From Pseudeuparius sepicola (Eukaryota; Arthropoda; Insecta; Coleoptera; Anthribidae): a stretch of DNA of 64,000 bases. Under the pieces are notes generated by a model. It had not been told where the DNA came from, did no database searches, and worked only from the letters and a program-made list of their open reading frames with translations. Both the position numbers and the translations under genes were made by a program. Position 1 is the first letter of the stretch. Every line of letters begins with the position of its first letter. The stretch is taken from positions 34,323,278 to 34,387,277 of the forward strand of contig OY987302.1 in NCBI GenBank assembly GCA_963920635.1, given 5' to 3'. Of the stretch, positions 1 to 12,009 are shown in pieces.

Positions 1-426
1 CTAGCCGACGAGGTGTATCTCCTACTTGCAAACCTTGGACAGGTTGATAGTGATAGGGATGCATAATATTGTTCATTTTTAGTGTTCGCCATACTGTAGT
101 TTTGTACACGCCTAAAGTTTGCGATACCTTTCTAGTGCTTAATTTGCTATTTCGTCGGAAGGCGTTTATGATTTCTTCGTTTCTTCTCCCTCTTTGATTT
201 CTGACAAAAATATCTCGTCTATCAATCGCTAGAGTTCTAATATAAAACTTGCACATTTTTTATGTACATCCCTAAAGACACGATGATGAGGCTGTCTTCT
301 AAGTGGAAACCTCCTTCGATATTCTCGAACTGCTTCTGCGGAATTTCCATCAGAAAAACCATACACAAAATGTATGTCCGCATATTCTTGACTTGTAAAC
401 TGAAAAGGCATTCTTATCTGCACCAA
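1..426 (-). pseudogene. Mariner-family transposase, N-terminal part, frameshifted
   Basis: The reading from 426 to 229 has the helix-turn-helix signature common at the N terminus of insect transposases (DUF4817 type): 'EYADIHFVYGF..GNSAEAVREYRRRFPLRR', then 'RVF..VHKK'. A frameshift near 229-245 breaks it. In another frame the homology goes on to the left edge with a second helix-turn-helix-like stretch ('STRKVSQTLGV', 'VWRTLKMN') and 'HPYHYQPVQGLQ', which precedes the DDE catalytic domain in this family. The catalytic domain itself is off the window. This is a dead copy. The family call rests on remembered motif patterns and the matching CAGGGTG terminus at 888. Confidence 0.65.
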
Positions 427-888
427 TCTAACACAACTTCGGTACCTACATTTTAGTGAAATAAATCACAAAAATAAAGTTTGCGGCCAAACGGTGCGAC
501 ATATACGAAAAATGTCAAGACACTTTTTGTTCAGAATCGAATGTTCTATCCGAAAATGGTATTTGTATGATTTTATTCAGGGCCGTAATCCTTTTTTTAA
601 TCAAATTAGTAGTACCGACCGATTACCCATATCTCCACCACTGGTTCATTTAAAAACATCATATTATTCAGTCTGATGATGACCCTCCATCCATGTATCT
701 TGTGTGCCAAATTTGGTTTGAATATCTTGCACAGGTCGGAAATAAATAAATAAAAACTTTGATTTTTAGGAAATTTTAACGACCTGTATCTCAGAAACGA
801 AGAACTTTAGGACCTATGTTTATAAGAGAAACCCACCTTAAAATTACTTTTTCTAGAAAATCCTGATCAATAAACCTGGGACACCCTG
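1..888 (-). mobile_element. Mariner-family DNA transposon, 5' part, cut by window edge
   Basis: The right end reads CACCCTG at 882-888, followed by TA. This is the CAGGGTG-type terminus and TA target of many insect mariner-like elements. The transposase remnant lies inward at 1-426 and continues off the left edge. The 427-880 part is AT-rich and looks like 5' untranslated sequence. A second inverted terminus abuts directly at 889-905, so two such elements may lie back to back. The terminus-to-transposase link is inference because the other end is outside the window. Confidence 0.6.
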
Positions 889-1015
889 TATACAGCGTGT
901 CCATTTACTATTCCCTTCTTCGATTGTGGCTATACTTTTAAGGATAAAAAAAAATCGGTTCGGGGGATCCAAATAAGGGAAGATGAAGCACATTTTAAAA
1001 TTAGTTTGGTATATA

Positions 1016-1389
1016 CAGGGTGTTCCAAAAAAGTGTGGCGACAAAAAAATATATTGTTTTAAATGGAATGACCCGATTTTTTTATCGCAAATGAAGCCTA
1101 TCAAAGTATACATCCCTAAATTATTTCCGCTTCCATCTGCGACGTTGCCAAGTTATAATTTTTTTAAAGTATTTTTTGCTAAATACCAACCCTTCATTAA
1201 TATTGCTATATTTTTCTTGCGGCTTAATTTTTTCTCTTGAAACTTTGGTTGTGGATTTACACTTAACCATTTTATTAATGACTAAGAACCATGTTGAAAA
1301 TTTTTGTACAGGATGTTTCACTTTTTCCGCCAAAACTCCGACATTTTCAAACTTAATTTACTTTTTTTTTTTTCAAATGGAACACCCTA
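1016..1389. mobile_element. MITE with CAGGGTGTTCCA termini
   Basis: The left end CAGGGTGTTCCA (1016-1027) mirrors TGGAACACCCTA at 1378-1389, with one mismatch in the outermost base. TA flanks both sides. At 374 bp with no coding capacity it fits a mariner-derived non-autonomous element. Confidence 0.6.
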
Positions 1390-4300
1390 TATCTAACATT
1401 TCTATTGGATAGAGCATTCATTCAGCTTTAATTTGATACCTAATACAGTACCTCTATCTCTAGCAGTTTTTTCAAAAATCCAGTATAAACATAAAATTTG
1501 CAACTTTTTTAATTATTACATACATGGGGAATAAACTTGTACTTATTTAAAAAGCTGCATATCAAAAAAAGCCTTAGTACTAGTTACAATCTGTAGTTTA
1601 CCATATTTTTGTATACCTACTACACCTGCAATAGAATATTAAATTATAAAAAGTTACAAGTTTTAGGAGAACTCATAAGGTGGCCATGGTTTTGTTTCTA
1701 GTTTGACATTTGGTAAATATTTCATTTGCTGTTTTGCTGTTTGTATTCTGTGTTCGTTGTTTAATTTCAAACAGCAAAAAGTTGTCACAAAATGAATTAT
1801 TGTAAACAAGACTTGATAAGTATGATTTACATAATTGGTGAATGTTTTGGAAATTGGTCTTTGTCCTGTCCTTGTCTCTCTGACCTTGTATTAATTCCGT
1901 TGTATACTTTTTCTTTCAGATTTCCTAAATAGTTTTGATTTTAATACTCATGAATTTTGATCTGAACCCAAGAAAATGTGTCATTACTTCTTCGTCGACA
2001 TTCCTTATAACATTCCAAATAATCTCTCGTGCTTGGCTGTGTATTGTGCACCCTGGACGATGCATGATACTAAGATACTAATAAGATTACTAAGAAGTTT
2101 TCGAAATTATAAATTTCGACGCGCACGCCTAGGGATAATCAGTTCTCTAAACCTCGCCTTTGTTCTATTTTTAATTGCGAATACGAAAGCGCGGTGCATT
2201 TTTTGCACTGTTGCAGTCGGCCAATAGCGACAAATCGTTCTCCGCGCTCCCCGCTTCCCCGCGGACGCAATCTCTCAGAGCGCCTACTATACTCTGCATT
2301 CTGAATTTCTCCTAGAGTCCCATCCCCTGCTAATTTCTACCTCTATGATGTTTCTTCTTTGTTTTAACACTTTAGAGGCATATATTTTGATCTTAACCCC
2401 CAAAAAATCATTTTTCGTTTACTGTTTTCATATTTTGTCGTCGTTCGTTGAAATGAAGACTGTGTGGATTATACATAAGTTTCTCAGGCATTATGTAATT
2501 TGATGTACCTCTATTTTTTCTTTCAGGTTTTCCCCACAGTACCTATATGTTCCTAGTATATTTAAAGTGATTTTGCTCTTAATTACTGATTCTAAAGCAT
2601 TTACCATATTGTAAATATATTCTGAACTAGTTAAAACGAAACCATATAATGAGGTACAAAGTTCAAAATATTGCATAAAATTATATCAGGAAAATTCGAA
2701 TTAATATGTGAACACTATTTTAAAATCATAGGATTTTGCGGGATATTTCCAAGCCAATTCTCGAAGAAGAAGTAGACTAAAAAATTAAAGAATCAGCACT
2801 TATTCTAGGAAATACGGACAACTATGTTGCTGAATGTTCAGTGTAATTTAGTAAAATATTATTGCCAGTTATTCAAAGAGAAGTTAGTATAGATAATTAG
2901 AATACAGGGTACAATATCAGACAGGTGGCAAGTTGGTCCATCTCTTGCTAATTTTATTGTATTTGTTCATATTCTTTGCTTTTAATACTTTAGTAACAAC
3001 ATTTTGAGTTTAACCCCCACAAAAAATCTATCATTATTAATATTAGTCATACACACTTTGTTTCATATTACTTCATTCCGTGGACTTTTTATTAACAATA
3101 ATTGGTATGCCATTGTCTAACTCAAGGTGTAGTTACCTAACAGTCACGCTGCATATCCCCGTAAATGTTTAATTTTTTTTATTTCTTGGCTTATCGAATC
3201 TGTCTATTAAACTATGTAGGTAGTTACGATTTTCCAAAATGTATTCCGTTTACAAAATTGGTTCTTCCCTATACAGTTTTTGTATCATTCTAATTTTAAA
3301 ATGTTGGTGAATGCATAGGGAAATGCATATGGTTAGAGAATTGGTTGATATTTCCTTTGGGAAGGTTTAAACACATGTAATTTAACCCCTTCATCCAATT
3401 CCTAAAGCCCCGTCAGTACTAAAAATCACTTTATTTTGTAATAATAAATCCAACCATCACAATTCTCCAAACTAGGAATAGCCCTAAAGTTCTTACCAAG
3501 AATGAAATCGTAAAGAATGGATGTTTAGATATACTCGTATATCCAGTAGTCATGCTACTGCGTACATGGGGTTTGTTGATATAGATCACTCCACAAGCAA
3601 CTATATTGTGTGATGCGGCATAAAATAGGGACCGACTCCACTATTTTACAATATTGTTCAAATACTTTAGAAAAATATATAAAACCACAGCAATCCCGGT
3701 AAGGTTTACCGCAAATGTTTTTAAATATGAAAAATAATATTGGTCAACACCAAACTAATTTTCGTCTCTCAAATACTTAGGTACATCTAGATAATATTAT
3801 TAATTATATCTATAATAACATACATGATAAACTTTGCTTTCAGAGGTGCTACTTTGAAAATTTTAATATGATTTGTCTGATGCCTATGAAGTTTTAATTA
3901 TCAATTCAAAAAATATATGTAATTCTAAGAGTAGACAAAAACTAGGGACGCGTTTTTTATATCCGAGGCCTTTGATTCACCTACTACAATTATTATTGGT
4001 TGCAATATTTTTTTTTAACGTTGACTTCGTGTTCGGCGAGAAAATTTGTTTTTTAAAGTCCTAAGTATATTAATTTTTGAAGATTGATTTTTGCCGTTGA
4101 GAATAGGAAGTTTTACTTTGATTTTTCACTAAAGTTTTTGAACCCCTGCTTTCTTTCCCAACTGATAAAGACAGAATTCCTTCTCAGTAAACTATGACAC
4201 CTTATTTATTGATCCTACAGAATTGCATATCAAGAAAGTGTGATTCATTTTGCTCGTTCGGCATTCTATTTTTAGGAAAACGTTTTACTGTATAAATATT

Positions 4301-5234
4301 TTTTCTAACATTATTATATATTTTACTTGTAATGAAACAAATTCTATTCTAGTTTCTCAGACCTTATTTTATTTTTCGATTTTTCTATTAGGGTTGCGAT
4401 AGTACAATGAATTTCTCAAGCGTGACTTTTCTTTTTTAATTATCAATTTATTAACACCTTTTTGCTCGTTTGTGGTACTACCATTTTTTAATTATATTCT
4501 GAATTATTCTAAACCCATATATTGCTAATTTCAACCTCTATCGTTCCTTTGTTCTTAACGCTTTAGTAAAAACTGACGATTTCTTAACACCTCTTGCTTT
4601 TTTGTAATACTTCATTTTTAGAAAATGCTTTGATGACAATTTAACATTATTTTACTTGCAATATGTATATAAAAAAGTCTGTTCTTGTCTGCCGACCTTA
4701 TTTTTCCATGTAAGTATATTTTTTCTTTCAGGTTTTATCGCCCTAAGTCCTCACTGTTTTTTTCTTTTTAAGTATTCATATCCAAGAGAAAGTCCCATTA
4801 AATTATTTTGGACTTATCAGGTCGTCTCATTTTTGCAGGACCGTACTCAACTTAATTTTTTTAAATGGCACCCTATAAAATTTTTTACATATTTAAATTC
4901 CCTCTCAGAATTCAGGACAGCTAAATTTTAACAACAGGAAACACATGCGTACCGCAAAAATTTTGGGTTTAATTGCAGCTAGTGGTACCTAGTCATTAAA
5001 CTTGTTGATGGGTATGATAATGTGACGTCAGCCTATTTTTTAAAATTGGTGAACTTTGCACTCAATATTTTTTATTTGTAGTCAACTAAAAGTATGTAAA
5101 AATGTGGCCTATATAATATAGGTATATCTCAGAATGCAAGTCGTTCGACCTTGCGAATAACGTTTGCTCCGACATATTTTGTTTTTATAAAATGATAGCA
5201 TTTGTTCACGCTGTAGATTCTAGATTCACTTAGG
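1390..5234. other. AT-rich non-coding stretch, no gene recognised
   Basis: I see no coding region, RNA gene or clear repeat family here. The longest open frames (under 95 codons) have low-complexity composition and no recognisable motif. A GC-richer patch lies at about 2120-2290. A few pieces resemble decayed CAGGGTG-type MITE ends (for example 4869-4880), but no pair could be matched. Confidence 0.5.
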
Positions 5235-5236
5235 TA

Positions 5237-5450
5237 TAGTCCACCTTACGAGAGAATACGAGCCTCAAGAATGCGAGTAAAAAAATTTCTAATGTTGCCA
5301 AACTGCGAAATATAATTCTCCTTAGGAAATATAATAAACCAAAGCCATTACGCTAGTGCACCAGAATTGTACAGGTTTTTTGCGATCCGGCAACGCCTAG
5401 CAAGCCCAGTAAAGATTCTTGAGGCTCGTATTCTCTCGTAAGGTGGACTA
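5237..5450. mobile_element. MITE with perfect 36-bp inverted repeats
   Basis: Positions 5237-5272 (starting TAGTCCACCTTACGAGAG) are the exact reverse complement of 5415-5450. TA flanks both sides (5235-5236, 5451-5452). The 214-bp unit has no coding capacity. Perfect arms imply recent activity or few mutations since insertion. Confidence 0.85.
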
Positions 5451-5754
5451 TAAGTAAATTTCAGAAGATATGAAGAGTTTTAAGTGATACATCTTTAGGT
5501 AGGTATTTAAGAAAATTTATACGCATATCTTTCTCTCATACACAGAAAGATTTTGTTTTTGATTTTATGAGTTGTCTCAGTAGGTATGTATAGTATAGTG
5601 TCGACATCGTGCGAAATTCTCACTTGAAAATAACATGCCACACACGCTTATTTCGATGGCTAAAAATAAAGTGCTTTTTTCCGATAGTATTAGTTTGGAT
5701 ATGTTAGAAAGGTACGTGACTTTCACACATGTTAAAATTGCAAGCTGGTATTTT

Positions 5755-6360
5755 AAGATTTTCTATAGGTGTTAGATTTTTTAATTATTATAGAGGGATC
5801 TGCGGACTGCGGAGTCTCGTCGTGACATTCCCCCGGCGTCGCGGACGCAAAAAAAATACGTTTCATCACCAGGTAGAGGTCAACGGTCGGTGAGGGCTGG
5901 TAGCAAAAATCTTGTCATGACTTGCATGGCCACGGCTAGAGGTCGACAGGGGACGTCATGGCTTGCCTTCATTACGATTTTCTATAACAGGGTGTTAGGT
6001 TTTTTAATTATTAGTTGCGAGTCTCGGTCCGGTCATGCCCCGGCAAAGGTCGCGGCTGGAGTGAAGGTCAACGGTCGGCCTGGCGAAAGCGAGAACTTGA
6101 GCACCCAGGGGACGTCACGGCTTGCCTCTAATTTTGATTTTCTATAACAGGGTGTTTTAAATATTAGTTGCGAGTCGTGCGAGTCGTGACCTGTCCGCGG
6201 TTGGAGGTATAATGACGAAAGCGGGACTCGGGCACCTTCGGCACTCAGGGTTGGGATCTCGCGGCTGGGGCGAAGGTCAATGGTCGGCGAACTCGGACAT
6301 CTTCGGCACCCCTCGGGCTAACGCAGGGTTCAGAGTCAGTGCGATTGGCGGAGGGGGCGT
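5755..6360. repeat. Degenerate GC-rich direct repeats
   Basis: A segment containing GATTTTCTATAACAGGGTGTT followed by TTTTTTAATTATTAGTTGCGAG recurs with variation near 5755, 5979 and 6139. GC-rich stretches with GGTCAACGGTCGG and GGGGACGTCA lie between the copies. No coding region is convincing. The repeat is strongly decayed and unit borders are uncertain. Confidence 0.5.
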
Positions 6361-6419
6361 GGCGTGGGAGTGGAGGGGGTAGGTTTGGTCAAAACAGTGC
6401 AGGATTTAGTCCCCGTAAG

Positions 6420-6617
6420 AAATACATGGGGAAATTGTGCTCGTAGCCACATAGCTTACATACCCCATTATCCCATAGCTTACATACCCCATTATCCTTT
6501 CCTTATTCTTTTTAATATCCGAAATTGTGGATGTACCGACACAATATTTATCTGCTAGCACTTTACCACTGACACCACTGTTCAATTTCACCAATATAAC
6601 CTGTTTTTCAGAGAGAG
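6420..6617 (-). pseudogene. Pogo-like transposase, CENP-B-type HTH part (left of insertion)
   Basis: Minus-strand coding sequence shows a pogo/Tigger/CENP-B N-terminal helix-turn-helix: 'VKLNSGVSGKVLADKYCVG' followed by 'TSTISDIKKNKERI'. The start of the gene lies 36 kb away at 42622-42652. Removing the LTR element between them, with one copy of the AGAG target duplication, makes the two parts read in one frame. After the HTH the sequence holds a short duplicated segment (6448-6497) and then loses similarity near 6430, so the catalytic part is gone. The domain is recognised from family knowledge; the frame continuity is seen directly. Confidence 0.8.
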
Positions 6618-6842
6618 AGTTAAATTAATTATTTCGAAAAAGGAGTTTTTAAAACAATTTATTATGACAGTTACAACAGGGCAGCGTCTACTGCTACAGA
6701 TCAAGACTTAAAGCTAATTACATGGAGCAGAGCTCGAATTTATAGATTTACAATATGCAAGCTTAGCCTACATGTGCCCGCGCACTCAGCACTTTGTCAG
6801 CACTTTTACACAAACAGGACCATTGTTCATATGGCCATAACT
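6618..6842 (-). repeat. 3' LTR of the errantivirus-like element
   Basis: This is the same length (225 bp) as 42393-42617 and nearly identical, with scattered substitutions. In element sense it follows a purine-rich tract GGGTGGAGG at 6843-6851, the plus-strand primer. Target duplication AGAG lies at 6614-6617. Confidence 0.9.
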
Positions 6843-6943
6843 CCTCCACCCTTAGAGGAAAATATCAACCTGGAGGGTTGTTTTTCCGTTTCTTCTTTCT
6901 TCTGCACCATTTTAAACTTAACTTGTCTTTTCTTCTTCCTTAA

Positions 6944-9918
6944 TCATCTCTGGTACATTTTCCATATTATATATGTAGTAATTAATAATAAAATAATAAT
7001 AATACTGGTGGCAAATCCATAGCTCAAGGTGTGAATTTTCTGAATGTCGGGAACTTGCAGAAGTGTAGACTTTTCTTGTAGTTTATGAATATCTTCCAAA
7101 TTAATTGTTTGTAGTTGAAGAGGTTTCGCTCGTAGATAATTAAAGTTGAGGTAGTTGACTTGAAGTTCGGGTAAAGTAAATGGTTTTCCTCTAATTTCTT
7201 CACTTCTGTTGACAAATTGGAAATCTTTGGTTTTGATTTCACAATTCTCAGGTAAGTATATTAAATTTGGATCGGTGATAATCTTGATTTCTTCTTTCCT
7301 TTGACAATTTGTTGAAATTTTGAGTGCTTCTTCTGCAGGAATAGCAATAACATATTCGCTGTTTATTGCTTGTATTATTGGACTGATTATATTGATAGGT
7401 AAACCATGACAAAATTTTCCTACGGCTTCTTTTATCATGGAGATGATACATTAATTTGAGTGAGGCATGAGTAAATTTTGACAAATATATAAATTTTCAA
7501 TCTTCGGGCATTCTTCGTTTTCAAACTGTTAATGGTTTGAGCCAAGTACAAGGTAAGGATGACTCGGGATAACAATTGAATTTTTAATTGGGATTGGGAA
7601 TAATCGATAAGTTTGGAATTTTTCATGTAAGAAAATTGGAAAGTGAATGGCAAATATAACTTTGTTATTATTGAAATTTACTTGAATTCCAGCAATTTGG
7701 TAATAAGAAATTATATTTTTTAATTTTAAAATAGAGTCTGTAGAATAGATATTTATCAAATATATTATCATAGAGCGTAATTGAGCTGCAGAAATTATTG
7801 AGCTATGTAAAGTGTTAGGTTTTGCGAACATTATCGCGTTTTCCAAGTTATCAAGAAGGGTTATTACATTTTGACAATTGAGGACGGTTTGATCTAAAAT
7901 ATTCTGTGCTTGCAAATAAGCAGAAATATTATTAATGTTAAATTCAAAATTTTCTAGTCGTTCTTTTATTAAATTTTGGTTTGACTGTAAAATGGTTATA
8001 GTAGAATTATAATTATCAATAAGTTGTTTCGTTAATGAAATTTGCAAAGAAACTTCCTTTGTAAAGGATTGTTGATTATTTTGAAGGGTATGAATTGCCT
8101 TATCATATTTTTCACCATCGTCGGAATCTAGTGTTCCAAAAAGCCATTTTGAAGCTTTACCAACTATACAGGGTGGGCCAATGGAAACTTTCCACCCCGA
8201 TTTTGTTGGTTTAAAATAAAAATCTGGGAAAACGCTCGAACACGTCGATTTTTGATTTGAGGGGGAACTATTTTTCAGTTTTTTTCATCCCCGTAGCTTT
8301 AACCCCCTAGCTGGGGGGAGAACAACCCCCAAATTTGAATAGGGGATAGGGGTCGTGCCATACCTCTTTTTAAAGGTCTCATCGAGTTCTTTATGACCCT
8401 ATAATTTCGCCTCATTATTTTTATCCGTATCGGAATGACAGCTTGTCAAAAAAAAAAAAAATAAAAGTGCTTATTAATTAAAGTTGTATTATTTAGGTGT
8501 ACACGTGAACTTTATCTAATTTTTGATTTGAAGGGAACTATTTTTTCAGTTTTTTCATCCCCGTAGCTTTAACCCCCTAGCTGGGGGAGAACAACCCCTA
8601 AATTTTAATAGGGGCTAGGGGTCGAGCAATACCTGTTTTTAAATGTCTCATCGAGTTCTTTACGACCCTACAATTTCGCCTCATTATTTTTATCCGTAAC
8701 GAAATGGCAGCTTGTCAAAATAAAAATTAATTAAAATACTTACTAATTGTACACGTGAACAAACTGTTGTTCACAACTGTTGTTCACAACAGTTTGTTAG
8801 ATAAGTTCACGTTTACACCTAAATAATAAAACTTTAATTAGTAACTATTTTTATTTATTTTTATTTTGATAAGCTGTCATTTCGTCACGGATAAAAATAA
8901 TGAGGCGAAATTGTAGTGTCATAAAGAACTCGATGAAACCTTTAAAAAGAGGTATGGCACGACCCCTACACACTATTCAAATTTGGGGGGTTGTTCTCCC
9001 CCAGCTAGGGGGTTAAAGCTACGGGGATGAAAAAACTGAAAAAATACTTCCCCTCAAATCAAAAATTAGGTAAAGTTCACGTGTAATAATACAACTTTAA
9101 TTAATAAGTACTTTTATTTATTTTGACAAGCTGTCATTCCGATACGGATAAAAATAATGAGGCGAAATTGTAGGGTCATATAGAACTCGATGAGTCCTTT
9201 AAAAAGAGGTATGGCACGACCCCTATCCCCTATTCAAATTTGGGGGGTTGTTCTCCCCCCAGCTAGGGGGTTAAAGATACGGGGATGAAGAAACTGAAAA
9301 ATAGTTCCCCCTCAAATCAAAAATCGACGTGTCCGAGCGTTTTCCCAGATTTTTATTTTAAAAAATCGGGGTGGAAAGTTTCCATTGGCCCACCCTGTAT
9401 TAATTAAACCTCTTTTATTCCTGTTATGTGGAGTAATATTATCCAACTTTTTTTCTACTTCCATTATTAAATAATCTACATGTTGTAATAAATTATATAA
9501 AACATTAGAATATGAGTTAGTAGTAACTTCTAATATATTATTCTTATCTAAGGATAGCTTCATTATGCTGTAAAACTTACGAATATTATTAAGCTAATTA
9601 ATTGGAGGTTTAATTTGAATATAATGAACAAAGGTATGTTTAGTTTCTATAATTTTTGTATCTCCTAATTGAAAAAGTAACAAAGGGGTTTTTATTGGTG
9701 TAAATGTCATCTCAGTCGTCGTTGTCAGTGTCATTACTGGAGTCAACGTAAATAATATTGTCGTCAGGAATAGCATAACTGCATGAAGGTTCATTTTCAT
9801 TTTCCTGTAACCAAGGATTCAAATTAGGTTTTGGCCTTTTTAATTGTGATTTATAAATTATTTTGTCATCTGAAGTTTTGATTTTTGTTCCTAAATCTTC
9901 TTCAATTTGAATTTTCAA
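6944..9918 (-). pseudogene. env: Errantivirus Env (baculovirus F-like fusion protein), broken
   Basis: In minus-strand order there is a hydrophobic signal-like start (about 9800), a stop at about 9594, a furin-type site RNKR at about 9415 followed by a GLIN fusion-peptide-like start, then a 1.2-kb foldback insertion (8169-9397). The frame resumes at 8166 with an LFGTLD motif typical of the F-like fusion-peptide region, followed by a long helical ectodomain. Stops occur near 7529 and 7455. The end is a membrane anchor (hydrophobic run near 6965-7000) and a short basic tail. Its 5' end overlaps the end of pol in another frame (9712-9918), as in errantiviruses. Multiple stops and the insertion make it non-functional. 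Confidence 0.75.
8169..9397. mobile_element. Foldback element (long-inverted-repeat MITE) inside env
   Basis: The ends are CAGGGTGGGCCAATGGAAAC (8169-) and its inverted copy ending at 9397, flanked by TA (8167-8168, 9398-9399). The arms extend several hundred bases to a centre near 8785, so the whole 1229 bp can fold into one long hairpin with internal duplications: the CCCCGTAGCTTTAACCCCCT segment occurs twice in each orientation. It has no coding capacity. It split the env frame. Confidence 0.85.
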
Positions 9919-11009
9919 ATGTTTTGGCTTAGTTTTATCTCTTAGTGATGCTTTATTTTTCTGAAATTGAGTAGTATAAGGTTCGTAATTTTGTGGTTCT
10001 TCCCTATCTTTATTGTGCCTTGTATTTTGTTTATGTTTTTCGCTTAATGATACCTCATGAATTTTGTAAAAAAATATTTTTAATTTATTTTTACGTTCAT
10101 CTATGTACTGATTTAATATTATTTCATCCGTAATATCAAAGGGGTCGAGTGCATTTGTATGACCTGTAAAGATATCAAAAGGCTTTTGTTTTGTTACGCT
10201 ATGAGTGGAATTATTGTATCCTAATATAGCATACTGTATTGTTTTATATTTGAGTTCGGATGAGTAAGTTTAAGTACGCGTATACTATCAAGTAATGTGT
10301 TATGCAATCTTTCTACAGGGCTATTACCAGTCGAATTACCGGGTGTCATAAAGTGTAGTTTAACATTATGAAGTTTACAAAAATCCGATAAAAGAGTTGT
10401 TTTAAATTCAGTACCATTGTCACATGTTATTGACTTGGGTATGCCAAAATGAGAAACAAAAGTGAAGATTCCATCAATCACATCAGTAGAATTGCAAGAT
10501 TCTAAGTAATAAGCTTGTGCATATTTCGAAAAAACATCAATTATGGTTAAACATTTATTTCCTAAGACTTGAAAAGTATCCATATGAACAGATTCAAAAG
10601 GTTGCGAAGGAGTGGGGGTAAATGCAAATTTAATTTTAGGTGGATTCCTGTCATACCTAGCGTCACAATATTCGCATTTATTAATATATTCAGTTATATC
10701 GGTTTTCATGTTGGGCCAATAATATAACTTTTTCAAAGCTAATAAGGTTTCATTTATGCCTCTATGACAAGTCTCTGTTTCATGGTGATATTGCAGTAAT
10801 TCTTGTTGTCTATCTCTTTCAGTAATGTCAGTTAAGAAAATGTTAGAGAAATTTAGTTTATATGCATGATTTTTAAAAGTTTTGGCTAATAAATCACAAA
10901 TTCTGGGTTTTAGGTCGATTTCACTCTTCTGAATATAGATACTATGAAGTGATTTTGGATTTATATACTCCTTGAAAAATTTAATTAATTCATAAGCATA
11001 GTTTTTCAA
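9712..11009 (-). pseudogene. pol: Errantivirus integrase and Pol C terminus, frameshifted
   Basis: The part 11009-10221 holds the integrase. A zinc-binding HH..CC region has 'HHETETCHRG' and 'CEYC'. The DDE core shows Asp in 'HMDTFQ', Asp in 'CDNGTEF' and Glu in 'SPVERLHN'. A frameshift near 10225 moves the C-terminal part into another frame, which continues through 9918 to 9712 with a charged, asparagine-rich tail. The catalytic residues are intact, so only the frameshift kills this domain. It lies directly downstream of the macro-domain region, as the Pol order requires. Neighbouring env overlaps its end in another frame. Confidence 0.85.
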
Positions 11010-11141
11010 TGTTAGATTGACAGTAAGCCTAATTTTATTGGGAAAAGGGTGTGTTTTGATAACGTGGTATCTTCCTGAATCTTTTAGAATAAATATAATT
11101 TGATTTGTATGTATTTAAGCAATTTTCGGTTATTGGAATAG

Positions 11142-12008
11142 TTAAAATTGGGTCTTCAATAGCAAAATGGACTGTAGAGACTGGAGTATTGTGATGAATT
11201 GTTTCAATTTCACCTGTAGGTGATTAACTTCGTCATTTGATTCGGGAAATTCTAACTCCAAATACTCTCTTATTTCATCGTTAGTTATAGGGTTATTCAA
11301 AAATTCTGGATTCAAAAATCTATAAATTTCTTCATCAATGTCACCGGGGTTTCCTAAAATTGATTGATTTTCGATAGCGTTAACTTCATTCTTATTTCGA
11401 CTTTTTTCCTTTTGTTGTCTTAAAAATTCGTTTAGCTTTAACTCAAATTCTAGATCCGCGTTACTTACTTGAACATTATTTTCGGGAATATATTTTACTG
11501 ATATTTTATTTCCGTCAACTGTTCGTTCTCTATGGAATTTTATTGGTTCTTCAAAATTAACTGTTCGTTGATTTTCATCTATAGAAATTTTTATATTTTT
11601 TGGTAAGCCATATAGAGGTTCAGGTGGATTCTTATTTGTTGAAAACATTGGATAAATTCCCGAAGTATCATTATTTATAGAACAAACAATTATTTCTACT
11701 GGTATAAATTCAAAAATAAAATTAATCATTATTTTAATTACATTCCAATTTAATTGATCGAGTCCGCATCCGATTTTTGGCATTGCTAAATGTTTTATAT
11801 TATTTTTAACTACATGGTCTCTTAAATTTCTAAGACAGTTGAACACGTTGTAGTATGTAGGTTTATCGTAAAAGTATTTTTTAGGTATTAAATAATAAAT
11901 AAAGCGTTTCTTGTCATTTAAAATAGCTATTTCTCCTACTTTTCTATTTTGCTTTCTTAAATATTCAATATTATTATACCTTTCTTTAAATTGTAGGGCT
12001 ATCCCATA
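11142..12008 (-). pseudogene. Macro (ADP-ribose-binding) domain within errantivirus Pol, N terminus lost
   Basis: From 12008 leftwards the reading shows a macro-domain core: 'GIALQFKERY' (first ligand loop region), then 'EIAILNDKKRFIYYL', and 'AMPKIGCGLDQLNW', the glycine-rich second loop of Poa1p-like ADP-ribose phosphatases, ending with 'IPVEIIVCS' near 11680. From 11680 to 11142 an acidic, low-complexity spacer follows before integrase. The domain's first strand is cut off by the insertion beginning near 12010. Its place between RNase H and integrase is unusual for LTR elements in general. Biochemical function is inferred from motif only. Confidence 0.72.
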
Positions 12009-12009
12009 T

